A DNA stretch of 64,000 nt from positions 987,679-1,051,678 of the forward strand of contig MVDH01000001.1 of assembly GCA_003056245.1 (NCBI GenBank), read 5' to 3'. The DNA comes from Cellvibrio sp. 79 (lineage in GTDB: Bacteria > Pseudomonadota > Gammaproteobacteria > Pseudomonadales > Cellvibrionaceae). Under the pieces are notes generated by a model. That model was given only the letters and a program-made list of their open reading frames with translations, made no database searches and was not told the origin of the DNA. The position numbers were made by a program, and so were the translations under genes. Below are positions 1 through 10,284 of the stretch, one piece after another (the first letter of the stretch is position 1; every line of letters begins with the position of its first letter).

Positions 1-54
1 GCTATGAGCCAGACCGATTTATGTCTCTCTCCTTATTTTGGGTGATGCCTGCCA

Positions 55-88
55 GGTAATGTTTACCAAGGTAATGCTGCTTGGTAAT
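55..88. repeat. GGTAAT direct repeats with inverted repeat
   Basis: Three copies of GGTAAT lie at 55-60, 70-75 and 83-88. TTACCAAG (63-70) and CTTGGTAA (80-87) form a perfect 8-bp inverted repeat around a 9-nt loop. The block sits about 120 bp upstream of the efflux operon. It could be a regulator site, or the 3' end of a transcript from a gene lying before the window; there is no T-run to call it a terminator. Confidence 0.4.
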
Positions 89-157
89 ACACATGCACAA
101 TCGTTAATTAATGAAAAGTTGCTGGTTTTTGAACATCCGGGATTTATCATACTCAAA

Positions 158-173
158 ATGAACAAGTGTTCAT
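158..173. promoter_or_regulatory. Palindromic operator candidate of the efflux operon
   Basis: ATGAACAAGTGTTCAT is a palindrome with two perfect 7-bp arms around a 2-bp centre, 32 bp upstream of the adaptor start codon. TetR-family repressors of RND pumps normally bind such palindromes overlapping the pump promoter, and a TetR gene is the third gene of this operon. That this protein binds here is inferred. I could not fix the -35/-10 elements with confidence. Confidence 0.6.
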
Positions 174-205
174 TGTCGTATTTTTAGATCTATCGGGAGT
201 CGATC

Positions 206-1357
206 ATGGTTTCGCGTATTCGCTACAGCTCAGTGCTGGTGGTATCCCTGTTGGGATTGGTGTTATCTGGCTGTAATGGTAAGGAGCAGGCTGCCAAGCC
301 TGCGGGAGCCGCTATCGAAGTGGGTGTGGTTGAAGTAACGCGCGCCGATGTGCCGTTGGAAGCCGAACTGCCCGGGCGTACCAGTGCCTATCGCAAAGCG
401 GAAGTTCGCCCGCAAGTCAGCGGGATTATCCAGAAGCGACTCTTCAACGAAGGCGCAGAGATTAAGGCGGGAACTCCGCTGTATCAGATCGATCCCGCTA
501 CTTACAAAGCAGCGTTGGCCAGTGCGCAAGCAGAGCTGGCGCGTGCGGAGGCTAACCTCGCTGCTGCTGAAGCGCGTGAGTCCCGTTATAAAAACCTGGT
601 GGCGATCAAAGCGATCAGCCAACAGGACTATGACGATGCCCAGGCAACTCTGGGGCAAACCAAAGCCGGCGTGCAACTGGCAAAAGCCGGTGTAACTACC
701 GCCAAAATCAACCTGGATTACACCCGCGTGCTCGCACCGATTGATGGTGTTATCGGCAAATCAAGCGTCACTGAAGGTGCGCTGGTTAATGCCGGTCAGG
801 CAGCGGTGCTGGCAGAAATCCAGCAGCTCGATCCTATTTATGTTGATGTCTCCCAATCGGCCGAACAGTTACTGCAATTGCGTCGCCAAATGCGCGAAGG
901 CAGTGTGGCGGCGATGGATTCTGCCAAAGCGCGTTTGTTATTGGACAACAATTCGGTCTACGAACATGTAGGTGCATTGCAGTTTTCCGAAGTGGGGGTA
1001 AATGAATCCACCGGCACGGTTATTTTGCGCGCGCAATTTCCCAACCCTGATCGTTTATTGCTGCCTGGCATGTTTGTGCGCACAACCCTGGAAGAGGGAG
1101 TACGTACCAATGCAATTCTGATTCCGCAGCGCGGTGTTACCCGTGATCGCAGCGGCAATGCGACGGCAATGATTGTTAAAAAAGATGGCATTGTTGAAAT
1201 GCGTTCGATCAGCGTCGGGCGTGCATTAGGTGATCAGTGGTTAGTGTTAAGTGGTTTGGATGTGGGCGATAAAGTTATCGTAGAAGGTTTGCAAAAAGTA
1301 AAACCTGGTGCCGCAGCAAAAGCAGTTCCCGCTACTAAAGCCCCGGCAGCGGAGTAA
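206..1357 (+). CDS. acrA: RND efflux periplasmic adaptor lipoprotein (AcrA/MexA family)
   Basis: Membrane-fusion subunit that bridges an inner-membrane RND pump to an outer-membrane channel for drug export. The N-terminus is a lipoprotein signal with lipobox LSGC, placing the lipidated Cys at residue 23. Next comes the lipoyl/hairpin region: an alanine-rich coiled coil around residues 100-165 lies between lipoyl halves, followed by the beta-barrel and membrane-proximal domains. At 383 aa it has normal family length. The ATG is preceded by GGGAG at 195-199. The pump gene starts 5 nt after the stop, so the two are certainly co-transcribed. No outer-membrane channel gene (TolC/OprM) follows, so the pump must use a channel encoded elsewhere. 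Confidence 0.93.
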   Translation: MVSRIRYSSVLVVSLLGLVLSGCNGKEQAAKPAGAAIEVGVVEVTRADVPLEAELPGRTSAYRKAEVRPQVSGIIQKRLFNEGAEIKAGTPLYQIDPATYKAALASAQAELARAEANLAAAEARESRYKNLVAIKAISQQDYDDAQATLGQTKAGVQLAKAGVTTAKINLDYTRVLAPIDGVIGKSSVTEGALVNAGQAAVLAEIQQLDPIYVDVSQSAEQLLQLRRQMREGSVAAMDSAKARLLLDNNSVYEHVGALQFSEVGVNESTGTVILRAQFPNPDRLLLPGMFVRTTLEEGVRTNAILIPQRGVTRDRSGNATAMIVKKDGIVEMRSISVGRALGDQWLVLSGLDVGDKVIVEGLQKVKPGAAAKAVPATKAPAAE

Positions 1358-1362
1358 TAACT

Positions 1363-4300
1363 ATGGCGAAGTTTTTTATTGATCGCCCGGTTTTTGCCTG
1401 GGTAATTTCCATCATCATTATGCTGGCGGGTTTGCTCTCCATCGCCAAGTTGCCTATTGAACAATATCCGCAAGTTGCACCGCCCTCGGTGAGCATCAGT
1501 GCAAACTATCCCGGTGCTTCTGCGCAAACTGTGCAAGATACGGTGATTCAAATTATCGAGCAGGGTTTAACCGGTATCGATAATGTGCAATACATGTCAT
1601 CGACCAGTGAGTCGAGCGGGCGTGGAGAAGTGACCGTCACTTTTATGGCGGGCACTGATCCGGATATCGCGCAGGTTCAAGTGCAAAATAAATTGCAAAC
1701 CGCCATGCCGTTATTGCCGCAAGAAGTCCAGCAGCAGGGCATTCGCGTAACAAAATCCTCCGCTGGATTTTTGATGGTCGCTGCATTTGTATCATCCGAT
1801 GGGCGTATGGATAAATACGATATTGCGGATTACGTTGCAGCGAACGTGCAAGACCAGTTAAGCCGTGTGAACGGCGTCGGCCAGATTCAATTATTTGGTT
1901 CGCAATATGCAATGCGTGTGTGGCTGGATGCGAACAAGCTTGCAACCTATAAACTCACCTCCGTTGATGTAGTTACTGCAATCCGCGCGCAAAATGCGCA
2001 AATCGCAGCAGGTGAATTAGGTGGAACACCGGCATTACCCGGCCAACAAATTAATGCCAGTATTGTGGTGCAAACCCGGTTGAATACCCCGGAGCAGTTC
2101 CGCGATATTTTGCTGCGCGTCAATCAGGATGGTTCACAAATCCGTTTGGGCGATGTGGCGCGTGTTGAACTGGGTGGTGAAAATTATCAATTTGAAACGG
2201 AATACAACAATCGCCCGGCGAGTGGTCTTGCCGTCACACTGGCATCGGGTGCGAACGCACTGGATACCGCCGATGCAGTGCGCACACGAATTGGCCAATT
2301 ACAGAAATTTTTTCCGCAAGGCCTAGAAGTCGTTTATCCCTATGACACAACGCCTTTCGTAAAACTTTCTATTGAAGCCGTAGTGCATACGCTTATTGAA
2401 GCGATCGTACTTGTGTTTTTAGTGATGTATTTATTTTTGCAAAATTTCCGCGCAACACTTATCCCGACCATCGCGGTTCCTGTGGTGTTGCTGGGTACCT
2501 TTGCAGTGTTACAAACATTTGGTTTTTCCATCAACACACTCACTATGTTTGCGATGGTGCTCGCGATTGGTTTGCTGGTGGATGATGCGATTGTCGTTGT
2601 GGAAAACGTCGAACGGGTGATGGCGGAAGAAGGGCTTTCGCCGCGCGAAGCAACGCGTAAATCCATGCAGCAAATCACCGGTGCGCTAATTGGTATCGCA
2701 TTGGTTCTCGCAGCGGTGTTTGTGCCTATGGCATTTTTTGGCGGATCAACCGGCGTTATTTATCGCCAGTTTTCGATCACGATTGTATCGGCAATGGCGT
2801 TGTCGGTGATTGTTGCATTGACGCTGACACCAGCGCTGTGCGCCACTATGTTAAAACCGGTAGATGCTGATCACTATCATAAAACCGGATTCTTTGGTTG
2901 GTTTAATCGCAATTTTAATCGCGCGACTGATAAATATCAGGGCGGGGTAAAATCCATGTTGGGCCGTACCGGTCGCTATATGGGAATTTATGTGGCGATT
3001 GTCGTTGTGTTGGGATTGTTATTTACCCGTTTACCAGGCTCATTTTTGCCGGATGAAGACCAAGGTGTTTTGTTCACTCAAATGACCTTGCCGGTAGGTG
3101 CAACCAAGGAGCGTTCAATTGGGGTTATGGACCAAATTGAAAAACATTATCTGGAAAATGAAAAAGATAATGTGCGGTCAATTTTTTCAGTAATTGGTTT
3201 CAGTTTTAGCGGCCGCGGGCAAAATAATGGTATTGCTTTCGTCGGTTTAAAAGATTGGAGTGAGCGTACCGATTCGGCACAACATGTACAATCTATTGCA
3301 GGTCGTGCAATGGGCGCTTTCGCGCAAATTAAAGATGCAATGGTATTTCCATTTGTTCCACCTGCAATTACGCAATTGGGAACGTCATCCGGTTTTAACT
3401 TGCAGTTGCAGGATTTGGGCGGCGTGGGTCATGAAACATTAATGCAAGCGCGCAATCAATTTTTAGGCGCGGCAGCACAGGATGCGCGTCTGGTTGGCGT
3501 ACGCCCCAATGGCCAGGATGATAATCCGCAATTTAAATTGGATGTGGATCAGGAAAAAGCCGCTGCATTGGGTGTATCACTGAACGATATCAATAATGTT
3601 TTTTCTACGGCTTGGGCGGCGAGTTATGTAAATGACTTTATCGATAAAGGCCGGGTTAAAAAAGTGTATGTGCAAGGCGAAGCGAAATATCGCATGCTGC
3701 CGGAAGATGTTAAGAATTGGTACGTGCGCAACAATGAAAATGAAATGGTGCCGTTCTCTGCATTTACATCTGGCCGCTGGATTTATGGCTCGCCGCGCCT
3801 TGAGCGTTATAACGGGGTGCCATCTATAAATATTTTGGGGCAGGGCGCGCCCGGTGTAAGTTCTGGCGATTCAATGTTGGCCGCAGAAGAAATTGCAGCG
3901 AAATTACCCACAGGTATTGGTTACCAGTGGACAGGCATGTCGTTGCAAGAGCGCGAGTCGGGTAGTCAGGCGCCGATGTTGTATGCATTGTCAATTTTGA
4001 TTGTATTTTTATGTCTCGCTGCGCTTTATGAAAGCTGGTCCGTACCTTTTTCAGTAATGCTTGTTGTGCCACTCGGTGTAATTGGTGCAGTGTTATTTGC
4101 GATGGCGAGAGGCTTATCCAACGATGTTTATTTCCAGGTGGGCTTATTAACCACTATCGGACTTGCCGCAAAAAATGCAATTTTGATTGTGGAGTTCGCC
4201 AAGTCGCTCTATGAGCAAGGCATGGATTTGGTCGACGCCACAATGGAAGCAGTACGTATGCGTTTGCGCCCGATTATCATGACTTCATTGGCATTTATGT

Positions 4301-4482
4301 TAGGTGTGACTCCATTGGTACTAAGTACTGGTGCAGGTTCAGGTAGCCAGAATGCCATTGGTACAGGCGTATTCGGTGGAATGTTTTCGGCCACCGTGTT
4401 GGCGATTTTCTTTGTGCCGGTATTTTTTGTGGTGGTATTTCGGTTGGCAAAACGTTGGTCTTCAGCGAATAAAGCGGAGTAA
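1363..4482 (+). CDS. acrB: RND multidrug efflux pump, inner-membrane transporter (AcrB/MexB family, HAE1)
   Basis: Proton-driven trimeric exporter of drugs and other amphiphiles. The protein opens with the family start [15 protein letters not shown], and its 1039 aa match the usual length closely. The paired proton-relay aspartates of transmembrane helix 4 fall at D407 and D408 (motif [14 protein letters not shown]), the same numbers as in E. coli AcrB. Twelve membrane segments and two large periplasmic loops are recognisable. GGAG at 1351-1354 is the ribosome-binding site, overlapping the end of the adaptor gene. The downstream TetR gene begins 9 nt after the stop. Substrate range cannot be read from sequence. 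Confidence 0.95.
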   Translation: MAKFFIDRPVFAWVISIIIMLAGLLSIAKLPIEQYPQVAPPSVSISANYPGASAQTVQDTVIQIIEQGLTGIDNVQYMSSTSESSGRGEVTVTFMAGTDPDIAQVQVQNKLQTAMPLLPQEVQQQGIRVTKSSAGFLMVAAFVSSDGRMDKYDIADYVAANVQDQLSRVNGVGQIQLFGSQYAMRVWLDANKLATYKLTSVDVVTAIRAQNAQIAAGELGGTPALPGQQINASIVVQTRLNTPEQFRDILLRVNQDGSQIRLGDVARVELGGENYQFETEYNNRPASGLAVTLASGANALDTADAVRTRIGQLQKFFPQGLEVVYPYDTTPFVKLSIEAVVHTLIEAIVLVFLVMYLFLQNFRATLIPTIAVPVVLLGTFAVLQTFGFSINTLTMFAMVLAIGLLVDDAIVVVENVERVMAEEGLSPREATRKSMQQITGALIGIALVLAAVFVPMAFFGGSTGVIYRQFSITIVSAMALSVIVALTLTPALCATMLKPVDADHYHKTGFFGWFNRNFNRATDKYQGGVKSMLGRTGRYMGIYVAIVVVLGLLFTRLPGSFLPDEDQGVLFTQMTLPVGATKERSIGVMDQIEKHYLENEKDNVRSIFSVIGFSFSGRGQNNGIAFVGLKDWSERTDSAQHVQSIAGRAMGAFAQIKDAMVFPFVPPAITQLGTSSGFNLQLQDLGGVGHETLMQARNQFLGAAAQDARLVGVRPNGQDDNPQFKLDVDQEKAAALGVSLNDINNVFSTAWAASYVNDFIDKGRVKKVYVQGEAKYRMLPEDVKNWYVRNNENEMVPFSAFTSGRWIYGSPRLERYNGVPSINILGQGAPGVSSGDSMLAAEEIAAKLPTGIGYQWTGMSLQERESGSQAPMLYALSILIVFLCLAALYESWSVPFSVMLVVPLGVIGAVLFAMARGLSNDVYFQVGLLTTIGLAAKNAILIVEFAKSLYEQGMDLVDATMEAVRMRLRPIIMTSLAFMLGVTPLVLSTGAGSGSQNAIGTGVFGGMFSATVLAIFFVPVFFVVVFRLAKRWSSANKAE

Positions 4483-4491
4483 TGTAAATTG

Positions 4492-5064
4492 ATGGTCAGT
4501 AAATGCGAAACCATTTTGGCGGCAACGCTGAAGCTGTTGGCAAGCAAAGGCTTCCATGGTTTTTCTGTGCGCGATGTTGCCAAGGAAGCTGGTGTCGCCA
4601 CAGGCACGTTATATTTATATTTTGAAGATCGCGAAGATCTGATTAATAAGTTGCATGGACAAATTATCAATCGGGTGGCTTCCGAGTTGCGAGCAACCCA
4701 TCAGGGCGGATTGTCATTGCAAGATCAATTCAAAAATCTTGGTCGTACATTTTGGCAATTATTTATGCTCGAGCCGGAAATTTTATTGAGTAAAGGGCAA
4801 TTCGATCATTTGCCTCCGGATCTATTGCGCAGCTTGCATGAAGTAGCCAGGCAGGAGCTTACGCTCTTGTTTGATTTTTTCTCACAAGGGCGTGCAAGCG
4901 CAGAATTGAAAGATTTACCTGACGATATTTTATTTTCACTTGGCTTTGAGCCAATCTTTGAAATCGCGCGCAAAAAACTGTTAGGCCTGATTGAAGTTGA
5001 TGGAGTAATGCTGGAAAAAATCATTGGTGCCAGCTGGGAGGCAATATCACACAAGGTTTTGTGA
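4492..5064 (+). CDS. TetR/AcrR-family transcriptional regulator
   Basis: 190-aa DNA-binding repressor. An N-terminal helix-turn-helix (about residues 8-50) carries the typical stretch GFSVRDVAKEAGVATGTLY followed by FxxxEDL. The rest is an alpha-helical ligand domain with no recognisable effector signature. Two adjacent starts are possible, TTG at 4489 and ATG at 4492; ATG is chosen. The gene lies 9 nt after the pump on the same strand, so it is probably the last gene of the operon and acts in negative feedback, possibly at the palindrome 158-173. Most acrR-type genes are instead divergent from the pump. Confidence 0.88.
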   Translation: MVSKCETILAATLKLLASKGFHGFSVRDVAKEAGVATGTLYLYFEDREDLINKLHGQIINRVASELRATHQGGLSLQDQFKNLGRTFWQLFMLEPEILLSKGQFDHLPPDLLRSLHEVARQELTLLFDFFSQGRASAELKDLPDDILFSLGFEPIFEIARKKLLGLIEVDGVMLEKIIGASWEAISHKVL

Positions 5065-5183
5065 TTTTTAGATATATCACTTAATGATAAAAAATGGGGT
5101 CTGATCCATTGTCGGATTTCGAATTGTTGCGTTGCTTCGATACATTTTATTTGTTTGCTGTTCAGTTGATGTTTTTTAGAAAT

Positions 5184-5220
5184 AAATCGTAAAGGCAATT
5201 TAAAGTTGTCTTTACGATTT
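5184..5220. terminator. Bidirectional terminator hairpin between the tetR and lrp-type genes
   Basis: AAATCGTAAAGGCAA (5184-5198) and TTGTCTTTACGATTT (5206-5220) pair over 15 bp with one G-U, around a 7-nt loop. The right arm runs into TTTTATTA. The flanking genes converge, so it can stop both. A second small hairpin (TCAGGC, 5-nt loop, GCCTGA) lies at 5280-5296. Confidence 0.6.
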
Positions 5221-5341
5221 TATTAATTGAGGGCGCGTTTTGTTACATGAAGAAAAGTGGCTTTCTACACCTATCAAACTCAGGCGCTTTGCCTGAATGG
5301 AAGGCCGAGATTCATGCAGGTGAGCTTTTATTTATGCAATT

Positions 5342-5812
5342 TTAAATGGGCAGCTGCGTTGTGAACTTAACTTGCTTGAGCGCAAATGCAGAATTGATGG
5401 AGCCTATGTTTGGTAAATGGATCAGGGTTTGTTTCATCAGTCTTTCATAATGTTCAACGCTTTCCACCACCACGCGCAAAACGTAATCTTTTTCGCCACT
5501 CGTCGAGTAGCATTCAACCACTTCCGGTATGGATTGCACTGCCTGCTCAAACATTTCCAGAGAATTGGCATCATGATTTTTGATCGTAATATAGGCGTGC
5601 ACAGTGACTCCCAGATTTAACAATTTGGGGTCAAGCAATGTAACTTTACCGCGGATCACGCCTTCGGTTTCCAGGCGCTTCAGGCGGCGCCAGCAAGGCG
5701 TGTGGGAGAGGCCAATCATATTCCCCAGGTCTGCCATCGAATAATCGGCATTTTCCTGGAGGGCGCGCAAAATCTTGCGGTCATATTCATCGAGTTCTAT
5801 AGCGTGGGGCAT
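5342..5812 (-). CDS. Lrp/AsnC-family transcriptional regulator
   Basis: 156-aa feast/famine regulator. The N-terminal winged helix-turn-helix includes LDEYDRKILRALQENADYS and the recognition helix GLSHTPCWRRLKRLE (about residues 8-55). The RAM ligand-binding domain follows (about residues 70-145), with the typical stretch IPEVVECYSTSGEKDYVLRV. Such proteins sense amino acids as octamers and often autoregulate. Whether it controls the alanine dehydrogenase gene at 17.4 kb is only a possibility. The ATG has AGGA upstream. It is transcribed divergently from adk across a 298-bp spacer. Confidence 0.9.
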   Translation of the reverse strand: MPHAIELDEYDRKILRALQENADYSMADLGNMIGLSHTPCWRRLKRLETEGVIRGKVTLLDPKLLNLGVTVHAYITIKNHDANSLEMFEQAVQSIPEVVECYSTSGEKDYVLRVVVESVEHYERLMKQTLIHLPNIGSINSAFALKQVKFTTQLPI

Positions 5813-5901
5813 GGTCTTATCCTGGCTGATCGTATATATGCCATCATTCTAGGATGAAAATTTTCCTCCGGCAATTAAATGAGGATGCCTTTCATAATTC
5901 G

Positions 5902-5928
5902 TTCCCTTATTCGCGAGTTATAAGGGAA
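5902..5928. repeat. Inverted repeat between the lrp-type gene and adk
   Basis: TTCCCTTAT (5902-5910) and ATAAGGGAA (5920-5928) form a perfect 9-bp inverted repeat around TCGCGAGTT. It lies about 90 bp upstream of the Lrp-type start. It is followed by an A-run on the plus strand and lacks T-runs in either reading direction, so an operator is more likely than a terminator. Confidence 0.4.
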
Positions 5929-5976
5929 AAAACTACTCAAATTGGCACTTTACTAGGAAGATGCTTTACCTTCATA

Positions 5977-6005
5977 TTGTGATTGCTGTCTCGGGCGTGT
6001 ATCGT
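5977..6005 (+). promoter_or_regulatory. Candidate sigma-70 promoter of adk
   Basis: TTGTGA (5977-5982) and TATCGT (6000-6005) are separated by 17 bp. This would give a leader of about 100 nt before adk. The match to consensus is moderate. Confidence 0.4.
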
Positions 6006-6077
6006 ATCGCCTCTTTTGTAAGGCGGTTAAAGCCAGTGTTCGCGGACGAGAGGTAGCTTCGGGCTAAAGCCTTTTGA

Positions 6078-6764
<687 letters not shown>

Positions 6765-6784
6765 TGATTAATTGCCAATCAACA

Positions 6785-6812
6785 AAATAGGCTCTGTGGA
6801 GCCTATTTTTTT
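6785..6812 (+). terminator. Rho-independent terminator of adk
   Basis: AAATAGGCTC (6785-6794), loop TGTG, GAGCCTATTT (6799-6808), then a run of T to 6812. A perfect 10-bp stem with a U-tract, 20 bp after the adk stop. Confidence 0.9.
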
Positions 6813-6870
6813 GCCTGCGGTTTTCGATGCGGATTAAACTGCATTCTGTTTTGTTTTTTGCCAGGTTGTT

Positions 6871-7590
6871 ATGAGCCTTATTCTCGCCCTTGATACGTCC
6901 ACTGATGCTTGTTCCGTCGCGCTAAATGTCAATGGCGCGCTTACTTCCTTGTTTGAGGTTGCAGCAAAGAGCCACACCCAGCGTTTATTGCCAATGGTTG
7001 ATGAAATATTGCAAGCGAAAGGCTATGGACTTGCAGATCTGGATGCGATTGCATTTGGCCGTGGTCCCGGTTCATTCACCGGCTTGCGTATTTGTGCGGG
7101 TATTGTCCAGGGCTTGGCATTCGGCGCGAATTTACCCGTCATCCCCGTATCAACTCTCGAGGCTATGGCCCTTGGGTTTTATCGCGCAAATCCAAAAATT
7201 GAATTTCCATTGCTAGCCACCCTGGATGCGCGTATGAATGAAGTGTATCGAGGGCTTTTCGAGCGTGATGGCGAACTGGTAAGGTCGCTTTCCGCCGAAG
7301 AAGTTGTCAGCCCGGATGTTTTGGCAGGTAGTGATAATGTGGCGCAGCTTAACGGTAACTTCATTGGTATTGGCCCTGGCTGGCACTATCCTGCTTTACA
7401 GGCTCTTACAGTTAATAACCGGCAGCTTGATGTGTATCCTCATGCGGAAAATATGGCGTTGATTGCGGCCAAGCTGTTTGCAGAGGGGCGAGTATTGCCA
7501 GCCTTGGATGCGCAACCGGTTTATCTGCGCGATTCGGTTTCCTGGCAAAAGCGCCAGCGTATTCGCAATCCCAATGACTCTTTTATCTGA
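6871..7590 (+). CDS. tsaB: tRNA threonylcarbamoyladenosine biosynthesis protein TsaB
   Basis: Partner of TsaD and TsaE in t6A37 formation on ANN-decoding tRNAs. The actin/HSP70-like fold begins LILALDTSTDACSVAL. The family motif FGRGPGSFTGLRICAGI follows near residues 63-79. The C-terminal part is shorter and more variable, and 239 aa is a normal length. The M18 peptidase gene starts 21 nt after the stop, so the two are likely co-transcribed; tsaD and tsaE are not in the window. Confidence 0.95.
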   Translation: MSLILALDTSTDACSVALNVNGALTSLFEVAAKSHTQRLLPMVDEILQAKGYGLADLDAIAFGRGPGSFTGLRICAGIVQGLAFGANLPVIPVSTLEAMALGFYRANPKIEFPLLATLDARMNEVYRGLFERDGELVRSLSAEEVVSPDVLAGSDNVAQLNGNFIGIGPGWHYPALQALTVNNRQLDVYPHAENMALIAAKLFAEGRVLPALDAQPVYLRDSVSWQKRQRIRNPNDSFI

Positions 7591-7611
7591 TTTCCAGTTG
7601 GTGTGATTCTT

Positions 7612-8952
7612 ATGGAAAACCTGCTTTCACTTGATGATTTCAACTCGGGTTTGTTGCAATTTTTGCAGGCCTCCCCAACGCCATTTCACGCCACACGTAA
7701 TCTCGCAAATCGTTTGCTTGAAAATGGTTTCAAGCAATTGTATGAGGGCGATGCATGGAATCTGGTACCGGGAAATCGCTATCTTGTGACGCGTAACGAT
7801 TCCTCAATTATTGCCTTTGTTTACGGAAAGTCGCCGTTGCTGGAAACCGGAATTCGCATGATTGGTGCGCATACCGATAGTCCTTGTTTAAAAGTGAAGC
7901 CGCGAGCTGAATTAAATCGCCGCGGATATTTCCAGCTTGGCGTTGAGGTTTATGGAGGCGCTCTGCTTGGTCCCTGGTATGACCGGGATTTATCGATGGC
8001 AGGGCGAGTGTCATACCGGGATACCTCTGGTCAGATTGCGAGTGCTCTGATTGATTTTGAACGTGCGATCGCTGTTATCCCCAGTCTTGCTATTCACCTT
8101 GATCGCGAAGCCAATAACCTGCGCACCATTAATGCGCAAAAAGACATAGTACCGCTGCTGTTGCAGTTGCCAGCAGAAGACACAGTGTTGCCGGATTTTC
8201 GCAGTCTTTTGCATGCTGAATTGCAACGCCAGCAACCGGCTTTGCCCATAGCACAGGTGCTGGATTATGAAATCAGCCTTTATGATACCCAGCCACCCGC
8301 TTTTATTGGATTGGAACGGGATTTTATTGCTGGCGCCCGTATCGATAATTTGTTGAGTTGTTACATAGGGTTAGAATCGCTTCTTCAAGCGGATGATGAG
8401 GTTTCAAGCCTGCTAATTTGTACCGATCATGAAGAGGTGGGAAGTGCTTCTTGCTGTGGAGCCAAAGGTCCAATGTTGCAACAATTTTTAGAGCGTTTGC
8501 TACCTGATGTTGACCAGCGGGTGAGGGTAATCGAGCGCTCAATGATGATTTCGGCAGATAACGCTCATGGAGTTCATCCCAACTTTATGGATAAACATGA
8601 TGAAAGCCATGGCCCGTTGCTGAATCGTGGCCCGGTTATCAAGGTTAATGCTAACCAGCGTTATGCCACTACCAGTGAAACCAGTGCATTATTTCGCGTG
8701 TTTTGCGAGAGGGCGGGGGTGCCGGTACAGGCGTTTGTTGCTCGGACAGATATGGGATGTGGTAGCACTATCGGTCCGGTTGTTGCGTCGGAAGTGGGTG
8801 TTAAAACTATCGATGTAGGTTGTCCCACCTTTGCCATGCATTCCATTCGCGAATTGGCTGGAACTAAGGATGGTTGGTGGTTGTATAAAACAGGAGTAGA
8901 ATTTTTTAATTACAGCCATGCGCCAATTGCTTTGGTAACACTATTGAAGTAA
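7612..8952 (+). CDS. apeB: M18-family metalloaminopeptidase
   Basis: Dinuclear zinc aminopeptidase of the aspartyl aminopeptidase family, acting on N-terminal acidic and other residues. Metal and catalytic motifs are in the expected order: [13 protein letters not shown] (first metal His), CTDHEEVGS (glutamates), [10 protein letters not shown], and MHSIRE near the end (metal His). Two starts are possible, GTG at 7603 and ATG at 7612 (446 aa); ATG is chosen because [10 protein letters not shown] fits the family start. It sits 21 nt after tsaB. The physiological substrate is not known from sequence. Confidence 0.92.
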   Translation: MENLLSLDDFNSGLLQFLQASPTPFHATRNLANRLLENGFKQLYEGDAWNLVPGNRYLVTRNDSSIIAFVYGKSPLLETGIRMIGAHTDSPCLKVKPRAELNRRGYFQLGVEVYGGALLGPWYDRDLSMAGRVSYRDTSGQIASALIDFERAIAVIPSLAIHLDREANNLRTINAQKDIVPLLLQLPAEDTVLPDFRSLLHAELQRQQPALPIAQVLDYEISLYDTQPPAFIGLERDFIAGARIDNLLSCYIGLESLLQADDEVSSLLICTDHEEVGSASCCGAKGPMLQQFLERLLPDVDQRVRVIERSMMISADNAHGVHPNFMDKHDESHGPLLNRGPVIKVNANQRYATTSETSALFRVFCERAGVPVQAFVARTDMGCGSTIGPVVASEVGVKTIDVGCPTFAMHSIRELAGTKDGWWLYKTGVEFFNYSHAPIALVTLLK

Positions 8953-8990
8953 ATGCCACCGAGCGAACGCGTAATTGCTCGCAATGAACA

Positions 8991-9017
8991 TGTGACCCAG
9001 TCCTAAGACTGGGCACA
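8991..9017. repeat. Stem-loop after the M18 peptidase gene
   Basis: CCCAGTC (8996-9002), loop CTAA, GACTGGG (9007-9013), extended by TGTG/CACA across one bulged base. Position suggests a 3'-end or terminator structure, but no U-tract follows. Confidence 0.5.
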
Positions 9018-9045
9018 TATACGAGCCATTCTGTAGGTGGCTGTT

Positions 9046-9051
9046 TATAAT
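9046..9051 (+). promoter_or_regulatory. -10 element upstream of the cNMP-rhodanese gene
   Basis: TATAAT is a perfect -10 hexamer, 87 bp before the start codon. No good -35 lies 16-18 bp upstream, so the promoter may need an activator. Confidence 0.35.
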
Positions 9052-9137
9052 CGCGCCGATTTCTCTAATAAAAATGCTTTTGCTGCCCTTGGATCAACAG
9101 AGGCCTGCAGTGTTAGTTAGACAAGCGGAGCTAAAAA

Positions 9138-10166
9138 ATGGCGATTAGCCTTGATGTACTAGCGTCCTTCGCGCCCTTTAATACCTTGAGTCATGAATAC
9201 CTGACTCAGGTCGCAGAAAAAGCCAATCTGCGCGAAATTTCCAAAGGGACAATTATTTTCAAGCGCGGGCGCCCGTTTCCAGAAAAAGTTTACCTTGTCG
9301 GTGGAACTGTCGATTTGATCGATTCCAACTTCCAGGTAAGTACCATTAACCCGGCGAGTGAATCCCGGCGTTCCCCTTTAAATATTACCCAGCCAACGCA
9401 GGTGTCGGCGGTTGCCAAATCTGATGTAACGCTATTGGCAGTGGATAGTGATTTTATCGACCTGGTATTGGCCTGGAGCGAATCCAGCGACGAAGAAGCC
9501 GATATTTCCGGTGTCAGTCTCCACGATGACAACGATTGGATGTCATCGCTTTTACAATCGCCGTTATTCAGCCGTTTACCGCCTGCCAACATCCGCCAGT
9601 TGTTTATTCGCTTTAGCGCATTGAAAGTGCAGGCGGATGAGGTGGTCATCAAGCAAGGTGAACGTGGCGATTACTTTTATGTATTGGAATCGGGCAGCGC
9701 TATGGTTATGGACCCGGCAGGCAAAATTCTTGCGGCTTTGCGTCCCGGCAATTATTTTGGCGAGGAAGCCCTTGTGGGGGATACCACCCGTAACGCCACA
9801 GTAAAAATGATTACGCCCGGCAAAGTGATGCGCTTGAAAAAAGAAGATTTTCGCGAATTGCTGCAAGAGCCAATCTTGAAGTTTGTTACTGCAGCGGATT
9901 TAAAAACACGTTCGGCGGAGTTGCCGCCTTATCAGATACTGGATGTGCGCTTGCCGTTGGAGCGGCGTATTCAATCAGTGCCTGACAGTCGCAATATCCC
10001 CTTAAACCAGCTGCGCAATAACCTTAAAAATCTGGATGATACTGTGACCTATGTCGTTACGGATGACTCCGGGCGTCGTTGCGATGTTGCCGTGCACTTA
10101 TTGACTCAAGCGGGTTTTGATAGTTGCATCCTGCGCGATTCTGCTGATCATTACGCTGGTCTTTAA
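9138..10166 (+). CDS. Double cyclic-nucleotide-binding domain protein with C-terminal degenerate rhodanese domain
   Basis: 342-aa cytoplasmic protein with three modules. A first cNMP-binding-like fold (about residues 8-112) looks degenerate. A second, complete one (about 133-245) has the phosphate-binding-cassette-like stretch RPGNYFGEEALVGDTTRNATV. The third is a rhodanese-like domain (about 255-342). The rhodanese active-site loop reads TDDSGRRC, so the usual catalytic Cys of CxxGxR is replaced by Asp and sulfur transfer is not expected. There is no helix-turn-helix, so it is not a CRP-type regulator. Function is unknown; a sensor or scaffold role is inference. GGAG precedes the ATG. Confidence 0.85.
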   Translation: MAISLDVLASFAPFNTLSHEYLTQVAEKANLREISKGTIIFKRGRPFPEKVYLVGGTVDLIDSNFQVSTINPASESRRSPLNITQPTQVSAVAKSDVTLLAVDSDFIDLVLAWSESSDEEADISGVSLHDDNDWMSSLLQSPLFSRLPPANIRQLFIRFSALKVQADEVVIKQGERGDYFYVLESGSAMVMDPAGKILAALRPGNYFGEEALVGDTTRNATVKMITPGKVMRLKKEDFRELLQEPILKFVTAADLKTRSAELPPYQILDVRLPLERRIQSVPDSRNIPLNQLRNNLKNLDDTVTYVVTDDSGRRCDVAVHLLTQAGFDSCILRDSADHYAGL

Positions 10167-10284
10167 ATCCTTCAGTTTGATCCATTTATTCCCTCATCGC
10201 GCAAGCTGCAATTTTTTGTGGCTTGCCTGTATGATGGCGCCCTGAATTTTTGTAACCCTATTGATAAATAACAGACAGGGCACC

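Noticed and set aside
5091-5113. TGGGGTCTGATCCA-like string resembling scars near REP-associated transposases
   Set aside because: Single copy in the window with only a short imperfect dyad and no transposase nearby; too weak to call.
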